From MPNP01 sp963668325 (GTDB lineage: Bacteria > Pseudomonadota > Alphaproteobacteria > Rhodobacterales > Rhodobacteraceae), in contig OY764222.1 in NCBI GenBank assembly GCA_963668325.1, positions 2,542,001 to 2,606,000 on the forward strand: a stretch of DNA of 64,000 nucleotides, read 5' to 3'. Made by a program: the position numbers and the translations under genes. Below are positions 37,184 to 44,987 of the stretch, one piece after another; the first letter of the stretch is position 1, and every line of letters begins with the position of its first letter. Below the pieces are notes generated by a model, which was not told where the DNA came from, did no database searches, and worked only from the letters and a program-made list of their open reading frames with translations.

Positions 37184-39302
37184 TGTATCACACTTGACTC
37201 TGCAATGATTTTATGCGAATCACTATGCCATGTTTATTGGTACTTTTCAACTTTCATCCGACACTGCTTGCTGGTTCAGGCAGGTTTGTCAGAACACTGA
37301 GGTTTCCGGGCTGTCTCGCACAGCCTTGGCTGAAGCCCTTTGCCATCGCGAGCAGTTGAGTAGCCGAGCGGCTGCCCAGAAACTTCTACCGAAACTGGCC
37401 GCGCTTCTTGAGGTCTCCTTGCCAGCCGCCCAGGTCGTGATGCCGGAGGCTCATGCCTCTTTACCAACCGGGTTTCCAGATCAAACCATTAAGTGTAGCT
37501 TGTCGGAACTGGGCACCCTCAGCGTGGCGCGTGTAACTAAAACCGAGCGTTTGGCCTGGGAAAAAATGATGGCCAGCCATCATCCCGAAGGGTGGAGGCG
37601 TTCACCGGGTGGACGTATACTCTATTGGCTACGCTCCTCGCGTTATGGTATCCTGGGCGGTCTCAGTTTTGTCAGTGCGGGCTTGCAACTGCTTCCACGG
37701 GATGAAGTTATTGGCTGGTCAGTGAAGGCTCGCCATGCTCATATTGGCCGGGTGCTGTGCAACAACCGATTTTTGCTTTTGCCATCGGTACGGGTCCATG
37801 GTCTGGCCTCGCGGGCCCTACAACTGGCGACCAGTTGCATTGCTGATGATTGGGCCTATTATTATCAGCAGCGTCCAGTGTTATTACAAACTTTTGTGGC
37901 CCCGGGATATACCGGTACCAGTTATCGCTCGGCTGGTTGGTCTTGTTGTCCCCGGTGCTCATCAGGTCGGCGTTCGGGTATCCGGCGGCAGGTCTGGTTG
38001 CAACCGTTGGTAGACAACTGGCAGGCGCAACTGTGTGTTGAACCGGCTCGTGTTCTGGGCCAGACCTCGGAGCCGTGGTGTGAGGGTGAGTGGGCCACAA
38101 GGGAATATGCCCGCTGTGCCTATCCTGATGGGCGTATTCGCCGCCGGATCATGGCCATGGGCCAAGCCTGGCTGGCGGCACCTGGAGTTGCCCTGCCGGC
38201 TCTTTTTCCGCGTGCGGCCGACCAACAGGCCGCGTATCGCTTATTATCGAATGAGGCTATCAAGATGGACGATATAATGTTCTCCCATTATGAAGCGACC
38301 GTGGAGCGTTGTCGGTCCCAATCGGTGGTTTTGGCCGTGCAGGACACCACCACCCTGAACTATGACACGCTGGTGGCGACTGTGGGGCTGGATCATCTTG
38401 GTGGCGGTGGCAAAGGAACGCGTGGTCTTCTGCCGCACTGTGGTGTGGCCGTCACGCCGGCGGGACGACCGTTGGGTCTCTATGACATGGATGTATCGTT
38501 TCGACAAGATCCGTCCAACGACAGCCGGCGCTGGGTCAGGATGTTGGACCGCTCGGCCGAATTGGCCGAGGTGTGTCCGGCCAGCCGGGTGGTGACGATT
38601 TGTGACCGGGAAGGTGATTTCTGGGAGTTGTTGACCCACGCCCGTACGCTTGATACCGAGCTTCTGGTCCGCGCCAACAAAGGCGTCAAACGCCGGGTCA
38701 AGACAGCTGATGGGGAAGCGATCGACCTCTGGCAATACATGGCCAGGCAGCCCTCATTGGGAACCCGCCGCATTGCGGTGCCACGCCGAGGTGGCCCCCA
38801 ACGTCGGGCCGCTCGGACCGCAACCCTGACCTTACGCTGTTGTGAGGTTACCCTGGTACCACCTCACACGGCCAAGGACGAGAAGCCGTTGCGGGCGATT
38901 GTAGTCGAAGCTCGTGAGGAGAGCCCACCGCCCAAGCACAAGGCCTTGCACTGGATGTTGCAAACCACCACCAGGCAACAGCCCGGGCGTGCCCTTGCCA
39001 TTGAAACCTTGCAATTCTATGAGCGGCGCTGGAGCATTGAACGCTTTTTCCATGCGCTTAAGGTCGGAACTCGTCTGCAGGACCGCCGGCTTGATGCGGC
39101 TGAAGACCTGGCCAAGTGTCTGGCCTTTGATGCCATCACCGCCATGCGTGTCTGGGAATTGTCCCGTCTGGCGTCCGAGCATCCGAAGGATTGGGCCCGG
39201 CAACATGAATCACCGATGATGCTGACCGTCTTGTGTTCGGTGTGTTGTTTTTTAATTTAAATCAACTTGAATTTCTCAAATTATTTCGGGCGAAGTGAGA
39301 CA
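37184..39302 (+). mobile_element. insertion sequence encoding DruA-Tn5 transposase fusion
   Basis: The transposase gene is bracketed by short imperfect inverted ends: TGTATCAC (37184-37191) on the left and GTGAGACA (39295-39302) on the right, i.e. TGTcTCAC read inward. I found no matching target duplication on the two sides, so the boundaries are provisional or one flank has been rearranged. Left insertion coincides with the break in the upstream gene. Confidence 0.5.
37230..39260 (+). CDS. transposase: DruA-like (DUF4338) N-terminus fused to Tn5/IS4 transposase
   Basis: A 676-residue two-part protein. Residues about 1-260 match DUF4338, the domain of the Druantia anti-phage protein DruA. 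The LSRTALAEALC helix and SSRAAAQKLLPKL come first, then GILGGLSFVSAG, IGWSVKARHAHIGRVLCNNRFLL and VLLQTFVAPGYTGTSYRSAGW. Residues about 275-676 are a Tn5-type transposase. A DNA-binding part (AADQQAAYRLLSNE) precedes the catalytic DDE domain, whose acidic residues lie in VVLAVQDTTTLNY, VVTICDREGDFWEL and YERRWSIERFFHALK, the YREK-like motif of IS4 members. The Tn5 part looks intact and catalytically complete. Its base composition looks richer in G+C than the host genes. The DUF4338 part may recognise DNA for the transposase; that role is not established. Confidence 0.85.
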   Translation: MFIGTFQLSSDTACWFRQVCQNTEVSGLSRTALAEALCHREQLSSRAAAQKLLPKLAALLEVSLPAAQVVMPEAHASLPTGFPDQTIKCSLSELGTLSVARVTKTERLAWEKMMASHHPEGWRRSPGGRILYWLRSSRYGILGGLSFVSAGLQLLPRDEVIGWSVKARHAHIGRVLCNNRFLLLPSVRVHGLASRALQLATSCIADDWAYYYQQRPVLLQTFVAPGYTGTSYRSAGWSCCPRCSSGRRSGIRRQVWLQPLVDNWQAQLCVEPARVLGQTSEPWCEGEWATREYARCAYPDGRIRRRIMAMGQAWLAAPGVALPALFPRAADQQAAYRLLSNEAIKMDDIMFSHYEATVERCRSQSVVLAVQDTTTLNYDTLVATVGLDHLGGGGKGTRGLLPHCGVAVTPAGRPLGLYDMDVSFRQDPSNDSRRWVRMLDRSAELAEVCPASRVVTICDREGDFWELLTHARTLDTELLVRANKGVKRRVKTADGEAIDLWQYMARQPSLGTRRIAVPRRGGPQRRAARTATLTLRCCEVTLVPPHTAKDEKPLRAIVVEAREESPPPKHKALHWMLQTTTRQQPGRALAIETLQFYERRWSIERFFHALKVGTRLQDRRLDAAEDLAKCLAFDAITAMRVWELSRLASEHPKDWARQHESPMMLTVLCSVCCFLI

Positions 39303-39340
39303 AATCTTTTCAAGAAGCTCCAATAATTTTAATAAAATCA

Positions 39341-39399
39341 ATTTCCCCACCATTTCTTTTCCAAGCAGTTAAATTCCCCACCTGGCAAATTTACCCCGC
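39341..39399 (+). repeat. repeated AATTTCCCCACC-like motif at transposon left flank
   Basis: Three related copies: ATTTCCCCACC at 39341, AAATTCCCCACC at 39371 and AATTTACCCCGC ending at 39399. Such spaced repeats near an element end resemble multiple transposase-binding sites of Tn7-type ends, but a counterpart at the other end is only faint. Confidence 0.35.
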
Positions 39400-39512
39400 A
39401 AAGGCCTAAGCCGGTAACTGTTTGCAAGCACCGCAGGTCGATCAAATTGCTTGGTGCACCGTAATCCCGTTGGTCTCGATTATTGGTGGGAGTAGTTTGT
39501 TCAAATGATCAT

Positions 39513-40451
39513 TCAGTTGTCTTGCTGCACCTGCAGACAAGCATTCCAGTCCTTGCCCCCTTGGGGTCTTAGGCGCTGTATTTCGGGATGTGCCTGTAGC
39601 AGAAGAACCGCGGCCTGATCACCGGCCATATCGGCATCATAGCCACACCAGATGGTTTCCGATGGGACCAGATCAATAATCCAGGGGGGCAGCGTTGTGG
39701 CCACACCGGCAGTGGAGATGATATATTGGAAATGGGAACACTCCTTGCACATAGCCGCCGACAGAGTATAAGCCGACAGGGCATCAATCGCACTTTCGAC
39801 CAACAGGGTTGGTCCCGCTTCCTGACGCGCCAGCCAGAACCCACCTTGCGCTTTTCTGGACCCCCGGCGCATTCCCTTGAAGGGTCGCCCTGGCATGGTT
39901 CCGTGCAACTCGGCCCCAACCGGTAAAGCCTTGGCATCACGGGTGATAAAAACAGCATTGCCCCTCTGGTCAGCCCCAACAAGATGCTTCCGGTGACACC
40001 AGGCAACAAGCGCGGGTGCAATCTGGCGGTCCCCGACAAGATAAGTCCACACCCGGGGCCAGTACCTTGGGACCAGTTGCAAATCCGGTGCGAGGGTGTT
40101 GCTTGCTGCCAACGGGGCGTGCCGACCACCTGGTTTGGCTGTTTGGGAACAGGGAACCACCGAAGATTGATAAGCCTGGCAAGACAATTGTTTCAGCCAG
40201 GCCAGGGCTTCACCAAAACCGCACCCCCTGGCATGGATGACAAGATCAATCGCACCGCCACCACCGGTGCCATTGAGGTGATCATAAAATTGGCTACCGG
40301 TAATGCTGAGCACTGAGCCGGAACGACGCCAGCGGTTTTGATCACTTGGATCACGCTGATAACCGCAGGCTTCGGCCACCCGACCAAGGGATATGTCCCT
40401 GAGCCGGGTGATCTGTTGGCACGACCATGGTCTTATTGGTCCAGGTCTCAT
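39513..40451 (-). CDS. Toprim/DUF3991 primase-like protein
   Basis: A 312-residue protein. Residues about 15-90 resemble the CHC2-type primase zinc-finger fold (FYDHLNGTGGGGAIDLVIHARGCGF, then EALAWL) but lack the paired cysteines, so it should not bind zinc. The rest is a DUF3991-plus-Toprim region with the catalytic glutamate in LLVESAIDALSAY near 218 and the metal-binding DxD in CGYDADMAGDQAA near 272. Toprim domains act in primases, topoisomerases and nucleases. Its ATG lies within the stop of the ATPase gene (ATGA), so the two are translationally coupled, and it belongs to the transposon rather than being a chance neighbour. Confidence 0.75.
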   Translation of the reverse strand: MRPGPIRPWSCQQITRLRDISLGRVAEACGYQRDPSDQNRWRRSGSVLSITGSQFYDHLNGTGGGGAIDLVIHARGCGFGEALAWLKQLSCQAYQSSVVPCSQTAKPGGRHAPLAASNTLAPDLQLVPRYWPRVWTYLVGDRQIAPALVAWCHRKHLVGADQRGNAVFITRDAKALPVGAELHGTMPGRPFKGMRRGSRKAQGGFWLARQEAGPTLLVESAIDALSAYTLSAAMCKECSHFQYIISTAGVATTLPPWIIDLVPSETIWCGYDADMAGDQAAVLLLQAHPEIQRLRPQGGKDWNACLQVQQDN

Positions 40452-41251
40452 TGGTCCAGTTCACCAAGAGCCTCTTCCACATGAACGGCCGTTACCAGAC
40501 GGGATTTATTCAGGGCCGCCGCAACCAGGGCAAAATGAGTCAGCCGGTCCAGCATACGTGGAACACCCTTACTGGCCAAGGCCAGGGCGGCAATCGCCGC
40601 CGGTTCAAACAGATCACTCTCGTAACCGGCAAGGCGCAACCGATGGCTGAGATAACCACCAACTTCCTCTTCACTCAGACCGCCTAGGCTGCACCGAATG
40701 ACAATCCGTTGGGATAATGACGCATGGGTCGCCATCTGTTGCAGACGTCGCCGCAATTCACTGAGCCCAACGAGCAGCAGACATAACCGTTTCTCGGAAT
40801 CCATCTCGTAATTGGTCAACAGACGCAACTCCTCCAGAATGGTATTATGCAAATGATGAGCTTCGTCAAAAATCAGCACCGGATATTGCCGGGCGGCAAC
40901 AACCAGCCGGGATACCTCCTCCTGGATGGCCTTGAAGGCCGCGGCCCGGCTGGTAAAACGGTCCAGGCCAAAGGCGTTGGCAATGGTATTGTAACTGTCG
41001 AGAACCGAACCTGTGGAGAGGGTTACATAACAGACCCGATATTGGTTGGGATGCAACTGGCTCACGACCTGGCGGCAGAGCGTGGTCTTGCCAGTGCCGG
41101 CCTCCGCCGTCAACAGACCAATACCTCGCAGTTCCAGGAGATGCTGTAGACGATGACGGGTTTCCGAGGCCGCGGTATAATCGAATAATTCATCCGCCTT
41201 GGGGGCCACATCAAATGGATAGTGCTTGAGGCCAAAATGTACTTTATACAT
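40448..41251 (-). CDS. ExeA-like AAA+ ATPase (transposition regulator type)
   Basis: A 267-residue AAA+ protein of the ExeA/TniB/TnsC-like group. The N-terminal FGLKHYPFDVAPKADELF is the ExeA signature, Walker A AEAGTGKTTL lies near 49, Walker B PVLIFDEAHHL near 124, and the sensor/arginine region near 160-180 is present (VGLSELRRRL). In transposons this protein selects targets and stimulates the DDE transposase. Its ATG overlaps the transposase stop (TAATG), giving coupled translation in the order transposase, ATPase, Toprim protein. Confidence 0.82.
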   Translation of the reverse strand: MYKVHFGLKHYPFDVAPKADELFDYTAASETRHRLQHLLELRGIGLLTAEAGTGKTTLCRQVVSQLHPNQYRVCYVTLSTGSVLDSYNTIANAFGLDRFTSRAAAFKAIQEEVSRLVVAARQYPVLIFDEAHHLHNTILEELRLLTNYEMDSEKRLCLLLVGLSELRRRLQQMATHASLSQRIVIRCSLGGLSEEEVGGYLSHRLRLAGYESDLFEPAAIAALALASKGVPRMLDRLTHFALVAAALNKSRLVTAVHVEEALGELDQ

Positions 41252-42543
41252 TACTTCTCCTCCTTCTCATCATCGCTGGGGCCAAACCGCAAGGGCGGTC
41301 GACCACGTGGAATGGTGGTATTGGCAAAGAGGTCCAAAAGAGTGGCCTCGCCAACGGGTTTGTTATCATGATAAACCAACAGCGGCCGTCCCGGTGGGGC
41401 CGACGGGTCATAACGCAAGGTAACCGTTTGGCCTACCAATTCCGGTGCCACCTCATACTGACGATTGTCAAGCGACACGGTGTGGGCTTGGTTGACCTTG
41501 CGGCTGACCTCGTGCAGGAACATAAGATCAAGGTCAAGGTGTGGTTCAGGATAGCGAACATGCTCAGCCTTGGCGACCCAACAATCCATCGGAGTGGCAT
41601 TGTCAAGACCACGATGCGGTGTCATGTGATAGTCGCTATCAATCCAGCAACGGGTCCGTTCATTGAGGGTTGCAAGGTTGGGAATGGCATCGTCGGCAAG
41701 CGGTGCCAGCAGCTGATCTCTGACCCGCCGAAAATATCTTTCAATTTTGCCTTTTCCTTGTGGAGCGTACGGCCTTGCATGTAGTAACGCGATGTTCAGA
41801 CGGGCGCAGACAATGGACAAATGTTTCGATCGGAAGTTGGCTCCATTGTCGGTATAAAGTCGAGTTGGCACCCCTCGACGGGTAATGGCCTCGCGCAGGA
41901 CATAAAGAAAGGCCCAGGCCTTTTCGGAGAAGGCAAAATGGGCATAGGGTATGATCCTGGTCGCATCATCAAGGATGGCCAGCAAATAGGTCCGGCGAAG
42001 ACGCCCCTTGGCATCAGGAATTTTGGGACCATACATGACATCGGCTTGCCAGAGTTCACCGGGATAGCGGTATTGAAACCGACGCAGATCCTGTCCCCGG
42101 AAAGGATCCTCCTTGACCATCAGCCCCTCACGGGTAAACAGACGATGCACCGTTGAGGGCGAGACCGGAACATCCGGGGGAATCTCACCAGTTTGGCGGC
42201 CTTCGGCAATTACCTGACGAACACTCAAGACGGGAGTGTTGTGTTTGATGGCCAGGAGTGTCTCACTGACTTCCGCCGGCATCCGACGTGGTTGGGCCCG
42301 TTCACTGCGCTTTTTGGGCAGCAGCCCCTCATAACCCTTGTGTTCATAATTGCGGACCCAATCCACAAGTGTTCCTGAAGCCACACGGGTTCGGCTACTA
42401 CCGGGAATGGTGTGAGCTTTGGCCGCCAGGTTGGCAATGATGACATTCCTTTCCGGACCGGCTGGCCAGGCAATGATCTGGGCCACCAGGCCATAGCGAA
42501 AGAGAGCGACATCCTCGCGGTGCCGGTTTGGTGATGTTGTCAT
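41251..42543 (-). CDS. DDE (rve-type) transposase with helix-turn-helix
   Basis: A 430-residue integrase-fold transposase. ATG 42543 is preferred because an AGGAGG site lies just upstream; the longer frame to 42696 is unsupported. An N-terminal double helix-turn-helix (about 15-145, including RMPAEVSETLLAIKHN and SPSTVHRLFTREGL) precedes the catalytic core. Its acidic triad is in LWQADVMYG, RLYTDNGANF and GKGKIERYFR, about 35 residues separating the last two. A Mu-transposase C-like beta-barrel follows (QYEVAPELVGQTVTLRYD). The type resembles TniA and related transposases that work with an AAA+ partner. All catalytic residues are present. Confidence 0.85.
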   Translation of the reverse strand: MTTSPNRHREDVALFRYGLVAQIIAWPAGPERNVIIANLAAKAHTIPGSSRTRVASGTLVDWVRNYEHKGYEGLLPKKRSERAQPRRMPAEVSETLLAIKHNTPVLSVRQVIAEGRQTGEIPPDVPVSPSTVHRLFTREGLMVKEDPFRGQDLRRFQYRYPGELWQADVMYGPKIPDAKGRLRRTYLLAILDDATRIIPYAHFAFSEKAWAFLYVLREAITRRGVPTRLYTDNGANFRSKHLSIVCARLNIALLHARPYAPQGKGKIERYFRRVRDQLLAPLADDAIPNLATLNERTRCWIDSDYHMTPHRGLDNATPMDCWVAKAEHVRYPEPHLDLDLMFLHEVSRKVNQAHTVSLDNRQYEVAPELVGQTVTLRYDPSAPPGRPLLVYHDNKPVGEATLLDLFANTTIPRGRPPLRFGPSDDEKEEK

Positions 42544-42610
42544 AAGTAAAAACCTCCTTTTTGACTTGTTTTTTAAAATATCGGAGGAAAATGGGGCCCG
42601 ATTCGGCAAA

Positions 42611-43219
42611 TCAGCAGGGGCCACCTTGTGTTGGGGGCCCAGTTTGCGACTCAATAGGGTGGCTGCAGGATCTAAATCCAACCGGTCGGGGGACATATTC
42701 GAGGTGATTGTTATACTGCTTGCGCAAAGTCACCAGCAGCGTGGTGGTCGTCCCCTTCTTGGCCCGGAAGGTTCCAACCGTCAGCGGCGCTTCGGCATAA
42801 AGCTCGGCGAACAAACCTCGGGCAAGATGCAGAGCCAGGGAGGCCCAAAGAATACGTCTTTTGAGCCACCGGCGCTGGGCTCGCCAAGTCCCATGATGGT
42901 TGGGACGTAGACGGTTATGGGCCGCGGTCAGGTTTGGACACTCTTCAGCAGCTAGAGCAACCTCTTCAATTGCCTGGAGGGTGCCGGGTTTGCTTGCTGC
43001 CATAAACTCTGGCAACAGGCTGAACGTCATCTGACAGGTGCGACAGTAATAGCGCGTAATGTTTATATTAGAGGGTGTTTTGCGAGGGTAACTCCCATGG
43101 CGGTGGAACTGACAGGTACTTTTTTGTGTGTTGGGACAGCACTCAAGTCTTGCTTCCTGCCATGCTTGCTTATAAATATAGTCGTCGACCGAAAGTGTGG
43201 TTTGATGAATGAGTTGCAC
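42611..43219 (-). CDS. zinc-ribbon transposon protein
   Basis: A 202-residue basic protein. I choose GTG 43219, with AAGGA seven bases upstream; the frame remains open to a TTG at 43285, but that lies inside a stable hairpin. Near the N-terminus two cysteine pairs (LECCPN, then RYYCRTCQ) look like a zinc ribbon of the type found in transposase-associated DUF6431-like proteins, followed by a helical part (about 75-150). It lies 67 bases ahead of the DDE transposase on the same strand. It may bind the element ends; its function is not known. Confidence 0.65.
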   Translation of the reverse strand: MQLIHQTTLSVDDYIYKQAWQEARLECCPNTQKSTCQFHRHGSYPRKTPSNINITRYYCRTCQMTFSLLPEFMAASKPGTLQAIEEVALAAEECPNLTAAHNRLRPNHHGTWRAQRRWLKRRILWASLALHLARGLFAELYAEAPLTVGTFRAKKGTTTTLLVTLRKQYNNHLEYVPRPVGFRSCSHPIESQTGPPTQGGPC

Positions 43220-43267
43220 TGGTGGGTCCTTTATTGTGGTTTGTGTGGTAACGTTCACAATAATGCC

Positions 43268-43305
43268 GGAGTATTCGGGGGGCAACCCCCGAATACTCCT
43301 TTTTT
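43268..43305 (+). terminator. strong intrinsic terminator with GCAA tetraloop
   Basis: GGAGTATTCGGGGG (43268-43281) pairs perfectly with CCCCCGAATACTCC (43286-43299) around a GNRA-type GCAA loop and is followed by TTTTTT. On the plus strand this is a textbook terminator. No plus-strand gene ends just before it, so it may insulate the transposon from, or mark, an element boundary. Confidence 0.8.
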
Positions 43306-43389
43306 ATGCTGTAATGATCTTGGGAGTATGGTTTTAGTTTGGCCCTGGGAGGGTCAGACAAACTTGCATGCTACGGTAATGACCGTTCG

Positions 43390-43413
43390 GAGTTTCCTGG
43401 GAAAAGGAAACTC
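43390..43413. repeat. 8-bp perfect hairpin at island right side
   Basis: GAGTTTCC (43390-43397) and GGAAACTC (43406-43413) form a hairpin with an 8-base loop. It lies between the transposon and the ISAs1 remnant; it may be an end structure of either. No U-run follows. Confidence 0.4.
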
Positions 43414-43468
43414 TACTTGAAAAAATTTAGCTACTGGGGAAAGAAAAAAGTAACCTGTTCAAATTAAT

Positions 43469-43828
43469 TCAGTTTCCCAGTAATTCGGTACTGAAATAAT
43501 ATGGGAAAAATACCCCGTTACGATTTGAAATAAAGTGGTAACCAACACCTCCAACCAGCCGGAGCAACGCTGTCTGAAGCCCCTTGGGGTCAATGATTCT
43601 GAACAGATCGGAAAAAGCATCATGGCTGGGTATACCATAGTCAAGCTTGAGAAACTGCCGGAGAAAATCTTCCTTTTCACGGCCAAAGAAAGCCATGTCA
43701 GTACATCCTTCACCACCACATATGATGGTCATCAGGCCGATTATGAGCATGTCATTGAGATCATGTCTGGTTGCATTACTGGTACGGGGGTCTTCAACCC
43801 CCTCAAAGAGATGGGAAATATTCTGCAT
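43469..43828 (-). pseudogene. ISAs1-type transposase remnant (N-terminal part)
   Basis: A frame of 119 codons whose first 90 residues match the N-terminal domain of ISAs1/IS4 transposases: HLFEGVEDPRTSNATRH, LMTIICGGEGCTDMAFFGREKEDFL and PSHDAFSDLFRIIDPKGL. Complete enzymes have 350 or more residues, including the DDE core, all of which is missing. After LQTALLRL the sequence no longer fits the family, so the copy was broken near 43540. This is a dead fragment; the overlapping plus-strand frame 43535-43891 is its shadow. Confidence 0.75.
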
Positions 43829-43897
43829 TGTTCTGCCTCAAAAATTGTTTTTTTTGGTAGAATCGCAGAAAATGCGGATGGAAACAATTGAAAAATT

Positions 43898-44117
43898 TTA
43901 AAAGCGATAGCCCTGACGTTTGGTCCAGATCGCCATGATCATCCGGCCGTTTGGTTCTCCCATGGTAAGCCAGCGATCTTCATTCCGGTAACTCTGACGG
44001 GATATGTACCTCTCGGAGATCATTGAAAATTCGAATTGCATCCTTGAAATCAATTTCGTGTTTTTTTAGGATCCAAATACGCTTGTTCTCGTCCCATTCG
44101 AATTCCTCTTCCTTAGT
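43898..44117 (-). pseudogene. brnT: BrnT-type ribonuclease toxin remnant, frameshifted
   Basis: Reading the minus strand from 44117 gives EFEWDENKRIWILKKHEIDF, then DAIRIFNDLREVHIP, the N-terminal half of a BrnT toxin (FEWDxxKxxxNxxKHGIxFxxA). Near 44000 the frame must shift by one to continue RQSYRNEDRWLTMGEPNGRM, then IMAIWTKRQGYRF, the next conserved block, which stops at 43898. The usual final IRIISARKA block and the BrnA antitoxin gene are missing, and no start codon is left. It is therefore a decayed toxin-antitoxin locus at the island's right side. The frames are too short for routine calling. Confidence 0.65.
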
Positions 44118-44350
44118 TTAGACCTGCACTTCCGGATATGATCTTCACATTTTCATTTGATGCACCATGTTAATTTAGGTCGCTGATCAGGGAGTTCTGG
44201 AGCTATAATTGATCCTTTGAAAGAAATAGGATTGACTTGTCAATTACTGCTTCCCATCTAAATGGTAATATACAAACTGCTACAGCAGTATAACTTCATG
44301 GGTGTTGAACCCAGGTGGATCGACTTCAATAATAGAGATAACTTAAAGCC

Positions 44351-44593
44351 ATGGCTATTTCACAAACTGAATTAGAGGAACTCATCCAGACTGCCTTTCC
44401 AGATGCTCAAATCACGATCCGTGATTTGGCTGGTGATGGCAACCATTATTCAGCTGTAGTTGTTGATAAAAGTTTCAGGGGCAAGAATAGAGTGCAACAA
44501 CAGCGGGCTGTTTATGCTGCCTTGAAAGGTAAAATGGATGGATCAAATGGCGAGTTACATGCCTTGGCATTAACCACGAAAGCACCGGAGTAG
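44351..44593 (+). CDS. BolA-family protein
   Basis: An 80-residue BolA/YrbA-like protein with the class II KH-like fold. AFPDAQITIRDLAGDGNHYSAVVVDKSF is the core, with the conserved histidine of DGNHY near 30 that ligates a shared Fe-S cluster, and the HALALTTKAP tail is typical. It partners the monothiol glutaredoxin encoded 5 bases downstream, forming a [2Fe-2S] heterodimer for iron-sulfur trafficking and iron sensing. The short YrbA/BolA2-like form is the one usually paired with Grx4 in alphaproteobacteria. Confidence 0.92.
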   Translation: MAISQTELEELIQTAFPDAQITIRDLAGDGNHYSAVVVDKSFRGKNRVQQQRAVYAALKGKMDGSNGELHALALTTKAPE

Positions 44594-44598
44594 AAGGT

Positions 44599-44964
44599 AT
44601 GGATCAAGAAACCAAGAAAATATTACAAGAAACCGTAGATAATTCAGATGTAGTGCTGTTTATGAAAGGCACAAAAATGACCCCCCAATGTGGTTTTTCT
44701 TCAAAAGTTGCAGGCGTATTAAACTACTTGAATGTTACCTACCAGGATGTAAACGTCCTTGCCGACTCAAATATACGGGAGGGAATTAAGGCTTTTTCTG
44801 ACTGGCCGACAATACCCCAACTTTATATTAAGGGTGAATTCATTGGAGGGTGTGATATAATTACCGAGATGACTCTCTCAGGTGAACTTGACCAATTATT
44901 TCAAGAAAAAGAAATTAAATTTGATCAAAAGGCAGCTGATACCATCAGGGAACACAATTCCTAA
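44599..44964 (+). CDS. grxD: monothiol glutaredoxin (Grx4 type)
   Basis: A 121-residue glutaredoxin with the monothiol active site CGFS near residue 33 (PQCGFSSKVAG) and the glutathione-binding WPTIPQLYIKGEFIGGCDI segment near 72. It binds a [2Fe-2S] cluster with glutathione and delivers it to target proteins. About 110 residues is usual; here a short C-terminal extension is present. It follows bolA in a two-gene operon conserved across alphaproteobacteria. The gene converges on zapA with a 23-base gap. Confidence 0.95.
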   Translation: MDQETKKILQETVDNSDVVLFMKGTKMTPQCGFSSKVAGVLNYLNVTYQDVNVLADSNIREGIKAFSDWPTIPQLYIKGEFIGGCDIITEMTLSGELDQLFQEKEIKFDQKAADTIREHNS

Positions 44965-44987
44965 TACCACAGCAGTTTGGGGTTATA

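Larger units (their letters stand above)
39303..43310 (-). mobile_element. four-gene transposon (zinc ribbon, DDE transposase, ExeA-like ATPase, Toprim protein)
   Basis: Four minus-strand genes with the same GC-rich look and tight coupling form one unit. The order is zinc-ribbon protein (from 43219), DDE transposase, AAA+ ATPase and Toprim/primase-like protein (ending 39513). Transposase plus AAA+ regulator recalls Tn7, Tn5053 and IS21 elements. The left flank contains a repeated TTCCCCACC-type motif and the right a strong hairpin. I could not fix terminal repeats or a target duplication, so the limits given are approximate. Confidence 0.55.

Noticed and set aside
37276..39219. Many long open frames antisense to the DruA-Tn5 transposase
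   Set aside because: They are shadows of one GC-rich coding frame: none has a family resemblance or ribosome site, while the plus frame has complete transposase motifs.
37175..39311. Target-site duplication around the DruA-Tn5 element
   Set aside because: The nine bases on each side (ACCTATCAA and AATCTTTTC) do not match, so no duplication is claimed.
39726..42910. Plus-strand frames inside the transposon (for example 39984-40316, 40847-41149, 41368-41784, 42566-42910)
   Set aside because: Antisense to the minus-strand Toprim, ATPase, transposase and zinc-ribbon genes, which carry recognisable catalytic motifs.
43535..43891. 118-codon plus-strand frame
   Set aside because: Antisense to the ISAs1 transposase remnant, whose minus-strand product matches a known domain.
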